Source: Neospora caninum Liverpool
Lineage: Eukaryota; Apicomplexa; Conoidasida; Eucoccidiorida; Sarcocystidae
Reading direction: 5' to 3'
Length of the DNA: 64,000 bases
NCBI RefSeq assembly: GCF_000208865.1
Contig: NC_018390.1
Location: 2,684,270 to 2,748,269 of the forward strand
Below, one piece after another: positions 23,125 through 33,054 of the stretch. How positions within the stretch are numbered: the first letter of the stretch is position 1; each line of letters starts with the position of its first letter. The notes beneath the pieces were generated by a model. That model searched no databases. It had not been told where the DNA came from and worked only from the letters and a program-made list of their open reading frames with translations. The position numbers were made by a program, and so were the translations under genes.

Positions 23125-26100
23125 GGAGCGGCTAGCAGCCAGTCAGCCATGGTCGGCAAACACATGAAAAACTTCCGCTCTCTTTTTTTCTCCATCTGGA
23201 ATTGCAAAGAGGCCAAAGACGGGAGAACGCTGCGGCCGGTAGCCTTGTGTGTGTCTTTTCGTGTCCCATCTCGGAGTGTTTGTCTCTTCCTGAGGCGTTC
23301 TATTCATCTCTCTTTCATCGCCTCCTTTCTCCGTGTTGTGCGCAGCTCGGCTGCGTTAAAAGCGAGAGGATGCGGTTGGCTCTGCGTAGAGGTAGGGGTG
23401 AATGCGGCCTCGAGTCTCACCAGTTTCTCAGTGCGAAAGGAGTTTTCGCGATCGACGCGCATGTGCGAGATGTCTCCGTTCGACATCTCGTCTCTGTTCA
23501 CTTTCCGCCGCCGCGCTCGCCCGAGTTTCGCCGAATGCGTCGCAGCGTCTCTCCGCTCTTCTGTTGCCTCTCCACGGTTGCTTTCTCTCCGCTCTCTCCC
23601 CCCGGCCTCTTCTGACTGCATGCAGACGCCACCGAGGCGTCGGGGGCGACTGAGGAAACGAGTCTTAAGAAAGCGGAGCTTTCCGTTCGGAGCCACGCCA
23701 GCTGGTAAGCGCGGAGAGCGGCGAAAAGAGAAACCTGGGAAACGTTTCGCGGTGGGGCCGACAGAGAGTTGAGCGCGTTTTCCCGCGAAAAGAGCGGAGG
23801 ATTCGCGCGTCTTGCGAAAACGCCTCAGAAAGTGCAGTCGATCGGGACGGAGCGCAAAAACGCACACACGCGCGAGCTGTAAACGAAGGCGCAGGCTGAA
23901 ATCAGAGAACGCGAGTGAGGCCTGCAACATGCGTGTCGTCTTTTCGCGATTTCCAGGGGGACTCAGTTTCGAGTTCTTCTCCACCGCTGTTCGCTCGCGA
24001 ACAAAAGGAATCCGCAGATTCTGCAAGCTCGCATCGGTCAGACGGTCATCTCCGCGCTGCTGCTCGGCTTCATTTTCTTTCGTCTTCGCAAAGGCGATGC
24101 CATCTCCAAAAACGGAGCTGTAAACTTCATCAACCTCAATCAGGTACACCCTCGGGCGAGCGGGGGAAAAGACGCACAGCGAATGCAAAGAAAAGCATCG
24201 GTGAAAAGACGCGCGCGGTTCGAGAGACGCCTGCTGCTTCGCTGCTTGTCTCCGCAAGGCCTCGCGTGCAAGTGGGGCGTGTGAAACAGGAGAGTCCAGC
24301 GGGAGCAGAGGAGACAGCAGAAGCGCGGGAGGAGAGAGAAGAGAGACACCGTCGAGGGGGTGAAGGGAGAGACGCGATTTCTCGCTGACAGCCTTTCTTT
24401 GCTGGTTGGATATCTGTCTGGGAGGCCAAAGAAACGCCTTCTCTTTTCGTCTGCGTCTCCTTCGAGGAATCCATTCACCTTGGGAAGTCTGGCCTGATAT
24501 TTTTCCATCTCTTGGTCTCTTTCTGTCTTTCTCGGGTGTCTCCCGCGTTCTCTCTCGGCGTGTCTGGCCGCGCGAGTGTCGTCCTGGTGGTTTGCTTCGC
24601 GTTCGGATCGACTTCGGCGCTCTCCGCTTTCCTTTTCCAGGGTATGACAGGTCTTGTCGCCGTCCTGCAAACCTTCACGAGCGACAAAGTTGTGGCCATC
24701 CGGGAGTACCGGGCGGGGACGTACAGCCTGGTTCCCTACTTCTTCGCGAAGACGTTCGCCGACATCGGTTTCCAAGTCTTCAATCCGGTCGTCTTCTTCA
24801 CGTATGGCGACACAGCGGCAGACGCTGTCTTCAGCTCCTCTCCATTCGCACGCGCGCTCTCGCCTCTGGTTTCCGTTTTGGTGCACAGACCGTCTCGCCA
24901 GGACGGAAACGTTGTTCGGCGCGCAGGACTCTCTCTTTTGCGTCTGGGCAACTGCATCTCGCTCCTCTCATTCCTTTCTCTTGTCTCTTTCTTCTCTCCG
25001 TCCTTCTCTGTTTCGACGCCTTTGCACTTCAGCGTTCCGTGTTTACGGTCGGGCGATCTTTCGTAGGGTGGTTCGCGTCGAACGGGTTTCCGCGACTCTG
25101 ACTGTGTGCGTGCAGCATCGCGTGGAACATGATGAACCTCAACGCGTCAGCCGTGCGGTGGCTATGGGGCCTCGGCTTCATTTTCCTGCAAACGAATGCG
25201 TCCATCTCGATGGGCTACATGATCTCGTGCATGAGTCCAGATGTAAGTCTCGCCTCGCCCTCGCTTCACCAACTCCTTGCCATCATTTCTCCCCAAACCA
25301 ACTCCGCCGTCCGTGCCTGTGTGTGTGTGTGTGAGAGCCTCTCGGCGACGGCGCGCCTGCTTCCTCGAGCTTTCTCGTCTTGCTCGACCTCCCAGCGGGG
25401 ACTCTGTGCGCCGCCGGTCTTCTCGGGCTTCTCCCAACTCGCCCGCTTTTCTCGCGGTTCCCTGACGCGCGTTTTTCTTTCGTTTTCTCTGCTTTCTCAC
25501 CGCCCCTGTTCGCACCGAGAACCGACCGGTGTCAGGCGTCTCCTTGCCCCAGCTCGTGTTCTGTGTTGCTCCCCGGTGTCTTTCGAGGATCCGCAGGGGA
25601 CCCGTTTTGGCTTCGTGCACTTTGCCTGTTTTTCTGCAGCTGGACGTTGCGCTCGCAGTTATGCCCCTCCTGACGATGCCGCTCATCCTCGTTGCTGGAT
25701 TCATGATCATCCTCGACTCGCTTCCCAAATTCTGGATCTGGGTGCCGGTCCGTCTGCAGCTTTTTCCCCCTTTCATTGCTCTGTTTTCCTCTCTCCTCAG
25801 TCTCTCTTTTTCCTCTCTCCTCAGTCTCTCTCTTTCCTCTCTCCTCAGTCTCTCTCTTTCCTCTCTCCTTATCTCTCTCCTCAGTCATTCTTTCCTCTGT
25901 CAGCTGTTTTTTCATCTGTCATTACTCTCTTCCTCTCTCGGCGCTCTCTCACTGCCTCTCTCTGAGTCCTTGCTTTCTTTGCCGCATGCCGAGAAACGAT
26001 TGATACGCACATGCACGTCTCGTCGTAGGCCGAAGCAGAGAGAGACAGAGAGGAGAGACTGCATCTGGCCCTTCGCCTCTCGTCGTGCTCGTGCACTTGT

Positions 26101-27931
26101 ATCTCGCTCTCTCTCCATTTAGCTCAGCTCACCCTCTCCACAAACACATGTATGTTTATCCACACGCATTTCATATATATACACATGCATAAATACTTGT
26201 ACAGGAATGCATGTCTCACCGTGTAACTGTCTCCTTCCTGTGGCTCTGTCTCTCTGCCTTTCGACTTCTTCCCGTCTCTGCTATCTCCTCTCCAGTACCT
26301 CTCTCCATTCCGGTGGGCTTTCTCCGGCATCATGCACGCCGTCTGGGGTACGTATGGCTGAGACTGCACACATATCCTTCGAGGCCGCGCGTGTGCATGG
26401 GCCAGAAAGCAATGCGCCCTCGTTCCTGGCTAGCTGTCTGTCTGTATCTCTATTACTCAATACACGTACGCATATATTTATATATGTATGTATATAGCTT
26501 TATTCGAGTACATACAGATAGAAATGTGTGTGGCGGTTTGCATGTAGAGATTTCTTCGTTGGATAGACACAAGCCACGTTGCAGAATTGAGCGAGTCAGA
26601 AGGCAGACTGAACAGGGACATATTTCTGTAGTTTTGAGCGGCGTGAATTCCCCGTTTTTTAGGGTGTAGAAAGCCTCTTCGGCACGAAACGTAGCGAGTT
26701 CTCTTGTTTTCCTTCCATTCTTGTTTCTTCCTTCCCCTTCGGTGCTGTCGGTTGGCCTTGTGAGTTCCTAAACCCTGCGCATGCAACCAAAGCCGAGCGA
26801 TCCGTGCTCTTTCCTTCTTTTTGTCATGCGAAACGGTTTGTCTTCTTTTCGTGCTTTCTCTTTGCAGAAGACGTCCTGCTCGAACCGTGCCCCGCCGACA
26901 TGCATCCGCCGTCCTGCTACAATTCCGGAGCCGAGGTAACCTTTCGTCGGTGTTCTCTGAACAAATCTATTTGCTGCCAACTTTTTTCTTCTCCTCCTTC
27001 GTTTCCTGGTTGCTCGTGGCTGGCTTCTGTCTCCGTCTTGCCCGTCCGTCTCTTCAGCCATAGCCTTTGGTTCTTTTCCAACGTGTGGTGGCTCCTCCTG
27101 TGTCGCACCTTCTTTTCTTCTGCACGTTCTGCGGCGTGACAGCGATTTGAACAGGTCGATTTTCTGGGTCATGAGAGACTTGCCTTTCCCTGGCACTCTC
27201 GAGCCGGCCGTGCTCGAATTCTCTTTTTCTTCGGGGATCTTTTCCTTTTTCCTTCTCTGTCGTGTCTTCCCGTGCCTCAGAGCCTTTTTCCAGTCCTTCT
27301 CCGCAGATGCGTCTCTTCTGAGGTGTGCATTTTTCCTGCGTCCCTTGTCTCCCCTCGTTCCCTTTTCCGCAGCTCGCCTCTTCCGCGATCTCGCGGGTCG
27401 CGTGTTCGTGCGGTGCCAGGGGACCTTTTTTCAGACGGCGACGTGTCTCTGCTCGATTCTTTTTCGGCCTGTAGGTCCTCCAGTACTACTGCCTTGACGG
27501 CGACAAAATGTGGCTAAATGCTCTCTACCTGATCATCATGCTTGTCGGGTAAGTCTTCCTCTCGAATCGTTTGCGACTGTTCTCTCTTCCTTCAGCGGCC
27601 TTCCTTCTCTTTGAGGTATTTCACCGGGAACTCCTCCTGCCGTTGTGCTCTCTTTTCTTCTCTCTTTTATGCTGTGTGTCTCTCCACTCGTTTAGGCTCT
27701 GTGTCTCTTCTCTCGCCTCTCCGTGGTTCATCTCTTATTCTCGCCGCCGTCGCCTTGTTCTTCTTTGCGGCGCCCCGTCTGCCTCGCGAGTGTGGTGATT
27801 GCTCGTCTGCGTCGTCTTTTTTCCTGGAGGTCTGACGCGTTCCACATGCTCTCGGCTCTTGTCGCGTCTTCTTCGTCAGCTACCGCGCGGTCGGCCTGCT
27901 TGTCCTGCTCGGTTTGAATCGGCGGAACTGA
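18085..27931 (+). CDS. ABCG-family (White/ABCG2-type) half-transporter, 19 exons
   Basis: This complete half-size ABC transporter should dimerise in a membrane and export lipids or sterols. Exons: 18085-18457, 19122-19271, 19661-19708, 20201-20352, 20841-20965, 21056-21207, 21834-22068, 22412-22460, 22836-22895, 23346-23391, 23626-23704, 23957-24143, 24641-24801, 25116-25242, 25640-25747, 26296-26347, 26868-26935, 27475-27548, 27880-27931 (TGA). Total is 2298 nt, 765 aa, all in phase. The NBD comes first, as in ABCG: Walker [13 protein letters not shown]-loop CFIQQEDLF, signature [15 protein letters not shown], Walker [15 protein letters not shown]-loop [10 protein letters not shown]. The linker is charged and poorly conserved. 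The membrane domain then gives [36 protein letters not shown] and [13 protein letters not shown], a Cys-bearing loop ([12 protein letters not shown]) and a last hydrophobic helix ending LNRRN. The first 120 residues are an acidic, Ser/Ala-rich leader. The donor at 25748 (gtccgt) is weak; 25742 would remove two residues. The start is the first ATG of the frame. Confidence 0.9.
20640..20712. repeat. Degenerate TATA/CATA microsatellite in intron
   Basis: An array of tata, catata and gtata units lies in the 20353-20840 intron of the ABCG gene. Confidence 0.8.
22672..22763. repeat. Paired (TA)n microsatellites in intron
   Basis: TA runs at about 22673-22697 and 22739-22762 lie in the 22461-22835 intron of the ABCG gene, separated by about 40 bases. 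Confidence 0.9.
23096..23125. repeat. (TA)n microsatellite in intron
   Basis: A TA run of about 27 bases lies in the 22896-23345 intron, between the 60-nt exon and the 46-nt microexon of the ABCG gene. Confidence 0.9.
25777..25884 (+). repeat. 24-nt tandem repeat containing splice-acceptor look-alikes
   Basis: The string ctctctcctcag ends at 25800, 25824, 25848 and 25884. The first three are spaced exactly 24 nt apart, with a truncated copy (ctctctccttat) before the last. The array lies in the 25748-26295 intron of the ABCG gene, upstream of the acceptor I use (tcctctccag, ends 26295). Confidence 0.9.
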
Positions 27932-29708
27932 GAGAAACCCCGCGGGAGGTGGAATGAAAGAAACAGAACTGCAGGGAAGATCGAGGGGGGAGAAGAGGTT
28001 CACAGACCGCGGACGCCACAGAAAGCGGCGAAGAGAGAGTGGACGCGGAAGAGCGGTGAATGCAAAAAGAGAGACAGAGACGAGAAATAAGACGCGGTGA
28101 AGCGAGAGAGGTCCAGTTGCAACAGTCGAACGACACCGCAGAAAATGAAACTGATGAGAGAAGCACGTGCGAGAAGACAATTGCAGCGGAGACGTTGAGA
28201 TAAGAAAAGAGGAGCGCAGCTAAGCAGAATTGTCCCGCGTGCATAAAAAGTGTTCTTCCTTCTCGTTCTCTCGGCCGACTTTGACAGTTTCACTCAGATC
28301 TGAAACGAGGACGGACAGGTCGCCGTCTTCTTCGTGTAAAGATATGCGTATGTGTATGTATGTACATATATGTATGTGCTTGCTCTGTTGGAATCAAAAC
28401 GCATATAAAAATGTGCGCAATTTGCATTTGTGACTACGTTTTCCGGAGGAGCGAAAGCAACCGAACAGGCGTTTTACGCCGTGTTGTTGATGAGCTGGAT
28501 GCGGGAACGAGAGTGTTTGACCGTTTCCTCACACGCGTTCTGGTTCTCTTCCCTTCGGCGTGTGGGCAGAAAACTGTTGACTCGGGAATCTGCGAGGAAT
28601 GCCGGGAACTCTTTTCTGAAGCAAAGCTGTCTAGTTTCCCTAACCTTCCGGTGTCCCTTGCTACCCCTTGCACACATTTTCTTCATTTGCCTCCTAGGCC
28701 CCTTATGTATTTATATATGTATATATATATATATATATACGTATACAATGGTATGTGTTGTAGGAGCGTGAACGTAGATGCTGTGTAGTGTAAGTAGATG
28801 TTCAAGAGAGTTGCGAATATACATATACATAGGTGTGGATATAGATGGATACGTGGATATTCATATACATGTACACAGGTATATAGGTACCTAGATACCT
28901 ACATCTCGCCGTCCCATCACCCACTGAAGTTACAAAGCGCAGTTTGGAAGTCCAGCATTTACAGGCGACCACATAAATACATACAGATAAACAAGGAAGA
29001 GGATGGGTATAAATTCGCGTATTTTTTGTTTCACTGCACACTCGCAGTCTAGCACTTTTTTCTAAAATCCGTAGTCCTGGTGTATACGCAGTTCGGTCGG
29101 AAAAAAAACTTGGTTCTCTGCGCGTGAATGCGTGACCGTGCTCTTCTCCAGAGAAAGCACTGCTCTGCCTGGCAGAGAGGAAGTTTTTCTCCGGAAAAGA
29201 AAAGAGAATTCAGGTGCAAAGGGGGCGCAAAGACGAGGTGACAGCAAAGGAACTGTGGATAAGCAGAACGCAAACGAGGGAACCTTTGGTATCCAGAACA
29301 TGAAGTGAGCAGTTTTTGTGAGTACAAATCTAGGTTCAGAGTCTTTAAATGAATCAGCTGCGAGGGAAAATGCGCAGTCACGCCCCCTTCTTTCTCGTAT
29401 CGAGAGAATTCACCCGCTCTACCTGTGTTTTGAATGTACCACACTTTGGCCTCTTTTCTTGCGATTTCTTATTTTTTAACTGTCTGCGCCGACTCGCACA
29501 CTCGGCGAGACCTTCCCTGGGAAACTGCGATGCAGAACGAAAAAACCAGGAGATCCTCAGGCGTGTCCCACCTCCTTCTTCCCTCCGTTTCTCCTGCTCG
29601 TCCCCTTGTCTCCTCTCTTTTCTCTCCTTTTCCAGTGCAGAGTCGCCTGCATATTTTGTCAATGCGCGAAGCGCATTTTCTCCACTCACGTACATCTACG
29701 TCTGCACT

Positions 29709-29747
<39 letters not shown>

Positions 29748-30056
29748 TAGATAGATATATATATGTATATGTATATATATGTACATATGTATATGTCTGC
29801 ATACATGAATGAATACATGTATATATGTATGTTTGAGCAGAAGTGTATGCTTGCGAAAACGTATGTATGCGTAGCTTCAGCTTATTCTCACAGTGGTCAT
29901 CTTTCATCGGATTCTTAAAAGTGCGCCCCTCTGCTGGTCGCGAGACGGGTGTCTCTGTCCTCGCGTTTTCAGCCCGAGGTCTCCACACCTTGCCGCACCC
30001 GCTGGATATCGCGCACTACTTTTGCCTCCGCGTCGTGTGCGCGCCTTCGGCACACT
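27932..30056. other. Convergent intergenic spacer
   Basis: This 2.1-kb region lies between the stop codons of the ABCG gene (plus) and the minus-strand gene. It must hold both 3' UTRs and polyadenylation sites. It carries TA arrays at about 28713-28740 and 29708-29790, and a pyrimidine-rich stretch at 29560-29640. I see no convincing gene. Confidence 0.6.
29708..29790. repeat. Long (TA)n / ATAC microsatellite
   Basis: A TA run of about 36 bases continues into gata and gtata variants. It lies close to the 3' end of the minus-strand gene. Confidence 0.9.
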
Positions 30057-30400
30057 CTAGAAAGTCCACTCTCTCCTGAAGGCGACAGTTCCCTCTCGCA
30101 GGCTCTTCCCTTTCTGCAGCGGCAGCTCCGCCTGGGCGAGCCAGACGCCGCCCGAGGCGCTCGGGTCTCTCCACTGGATCCGAAGAGACTGCGAGGGCTG
30201 AAGGTGCGCCTTCAACACTCCGCCACTCGCGAGGGCTTGTGTGTACTCGTAGTGTAGAGATCTGCAGAGAAAAGAGCCGCAGCCAAGCCCCAATGGAAGA
30301 AGCACGCGCAACCCTCACGTACAGGCTGTGTCCCCCCGCCGTGACTGTCTCTAGTCACGAGCCGCAGCCCACCTTTTTAATGCACATGCCCATCAACAAA

Positions 30401-30436
<36 letters not shown>

Positions 30437-31045
30437 AGTATGAATGGAGCGTTATGCAGAAGAGCTTGCGTGTACGTATGTAGAGAGGTTTGGGCGAGAG
30501 TACGGCTGTGTAGCACCCGTGCCTACAGATATCTGCGTAGCTATCTGCACAGAGCCTTTTTGAGAGAGGGCGAAGAGAGCGATGCGGCGTTCACAGCGAT
30601 CGGCGAAGACGCCGTTCCTCTGCCTTCTCCTGTCACTCTGATCTCCAACCAGAGACCCCGCGGAGGGACGCGGCCTCCCAACTTCCTCACCTGTCTCTGA
30701 GACGGAAAAAGGGAGCAAACGTCACACGGCCGCCGTCAAAGTGTTGTTTCACTCCGACGACCGTGTCCCAGGAGTTTGTCCGATGCTGCCGAGCCACATG
30801 CACGCTGACTTCTGTCCACTGGTCGTCTTTCTCTTGGGGAATTTTCCCGCCTTGGATGCGAAGTTCCGAAGTTTCTGCAGTCCACCGAAAAGGAAAACGC
30901 ACACGAACGGCCGGCGTCCCAAACGGAACGCAACGCCCTCACCTTCAATTTCCAACCAACCACGCAGCCGTTTTTCCTTCTCCGGATGCACATGCATATG
31001 TGCAAATACAGAGCTGCATATATATACATATATATATATATATAC

Positions 31046-31099
<54 letters not shown>

Positions 31100-33054
31100 G
31101 TAACTGAGTATATAAATGTATATATCTAGATATCTAGAGGTGCATACAGATATGTGGGCTGAATTCAGTAGAAGGAATGCACACGTTTTTAATAGCTGCA
31201 TGTGCGTGTTTTGGTCGGGGGGAGCGTCCGAACCTCTCGCAGTGTCGGCCGGCCTCTTTGCAGTGTCTTCTCTGTGCCACGCCTCTCTGTGTCTCGTTGC
31301 ATGCGTGCCTCTCTGTATACATCGTCTCTACTACTACTACGCCCTGGCTCCGATGGGCAAACGGTCCCGCTCTCCCGGAACTGCTTACGACTCTGGAAGT
31401 CGTGGGAAGGCCGGATGCGCACAAATTTTTCTCCTCGCTGTAAGAGGTGAGAGGACGCGATCGAGGTTCCCGCAGGCGTCGTCTCGTCCGGGGGACAGAA
31501 CTGCGCTTGGAGCTCGTGATTGCCTTGCGCAGCTGGGTGATGGAGTGCCAGGGAGAGGGTTAAGGACAAGGCCGAACCACGGAGAGAACCAGTGTGTGGA
31601 AAAAGAAGAGAGGAAACAAGAGAGCCAGAGGAGACTGACTCGCACGCCACGGTAGGAAGGGACGTGAGACACCGCAACTTAGGAGGACAACTCCGGGGGC
31701 ATTCTCCGACGGATAAGTAAGCGTTCGCCATCCTCCTCCTTTCTCACTTTCTCAAGCAATGTGTTTTCTCTTGGCCTTTCCCACACTCTCGCTCCGACTC
31801 TGTCTTCTCCCTCTCCTCTCAGCTTTTCCTCTCTTTTCCTCTCTCTTTTCTCTCTCTTTTCTCTCTCTTCTTTCCCTTCTCTGTGTGTCGGTCTTTCGCA
31901 GGCTGTTCCCTCACCTGTGCAGAGGATTTGGCTCTTGCCTGAGGGGAGGTCGTAGCGCACGACAGTCCTCAGGCGTCTGCTACCGCCGTCGCTGACGGCT
32001 TCTCCAGTGATTTCAACTGCCTGGCAGAGCCGCGAAAGAAGCGAGAGCGGCCCGTTTTTGCCGGTGCACAACTCCAGAGAGTTTTCAAGCGACGGCAGCG
32101 ACGACCGCAACAGATCCGTTCCTCCCATAGCAGCCGCCGCATCTGCAGAAAAGTGCAAGCGGGTGTCCAGGCCCTCCGCCCATTTGTGGAGAATCTGAAC
32201 GGCCCAAAGCAAGCGACCAGAGTGCGGGGTGAGGGACTGCGGAGGCGAATCGCTCGAGGAAAAAGAAGAACGGGGGAAGGCAAGACTCGACGACAGCCCG
32301 CGGGGTACGGCGCGGCCGGGACACAGGACGACTGGTCGCGAAGAAGACAAAAAGACAGAGGAGAACGGAGAAGAGACAGGCAGAAAGAGACAGAAAGGAG
32401 ACACAGCAGCGGAGACAGCAGACTGGAGGACAACGGGCGCGAAGGAAGCACGAGCCCAAGTACGCCTGACTCTCATATCGCCGCAGCGGCGCCTGTCCGA
32501 CGACAATTCGAGGGTGCTTGGTGTTGCCTTTCTGACAGTAGAAATACGGCGCGACGGCAGAAGCCTCCACTACGGAGTGGTAAAGGCAAGCACTCGAGCG
32601 GAAAGCTCCACCCTCGTCGCCTTACATTTGCGCCGATCCGAATGCCTTCGAGGCCCGTCGCTCCGCGGAGTGCCTTGTCGGCGCCGCCAATCAGTCCGGA
32701 GGAAAGCTGAATGTACAGAGCATCCACGGAGCAAGACGAGAGGGGTGACTGCGTTTCCGTCGTTCTTCGGTGTGAAAACGCGCGCCCGCCGTTGGCTCGT
32801 GGCGGCCAGAACTGCGACAAAACCCTAGAGGACAGGCTTCGCCACGTTTGTGATTTAGACAAAACAACGCTTGTTTCTCGGGCAGGAAACAGACACACTC
32901 AAAAGGGGAAACAGGATTCGACGCCGCAGCTGAACCTCTCTCACATCAGCCACGCCCCAACGTCCACTCGCAGTATCACGGGAGAGGGCCGGCGGTATGC
33001 GTTTTCCTCCGATTCGAGAAACGACGCGTACGCTGAAACAGCCGGTAATACCCC
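30057..33054 (-). CDS. Multi-exon protein of unknown function, C-terminal half beta-barrel-like; 5' end not resolved
   Basis: I do not recognise this protein. Reading the minus strand, exons are 33054-32945, 32824-32626, 32527-32471 (uncertain), 32236-31915, 31532-31389, 30874-30691 and 30261-30057 (TAG), at least 406 codons with every junction in phase. The first listed exon opens after a ctctctcag acceptor with an in-frame stop just upstream and no ATG, so one or more 5' exons remain unidentified between 33.1 and about 34.6 kb. The third exon has weak sites (donor gtcagg) and could be placed differently. The last three exons read as alternating polar/hydrophobic strands separated by Gly/Asp turns ([39 protein letters not shown]) and the chain ends in REWTF. 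This pattern is typical of outer-membrane beta-barrels of mitochondria or plastids (inference). A soluble beta-rich protein is the main alternative. The gene runs convergent to the ABCG gene. Confidence 0.6.
30402..30434. repeat. (TA)n microsatellite in intron
   Basis: A TA run of about 30 bases lies in the 30262-30690 intron of the minus-strand gene. Confidence 0.9.
31018..31100. repeat. Long (TA)n microsatellite in intron
   Basis: About 80 bases of TA with periodic tac interruptions lie in the 30875-31388 intron of the minus-strand gene. This is one of the two longest TA arrays in the window. Confidence 0.9.

Noticed and set aside
23304..24257. 317-codon minus-strand open frame
   Set aside because: It covers ABCG exons and introns on the other strand. 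Arg-rich composition, no domain.
32626..32898. Start of the minus-strand gene at 32898
   Set aside because: The codon there is GTG and an in-frame stop is immediately upstream. A tctag acceptor at 32825 in phase with the 32945-33054 exon explains the frame better.
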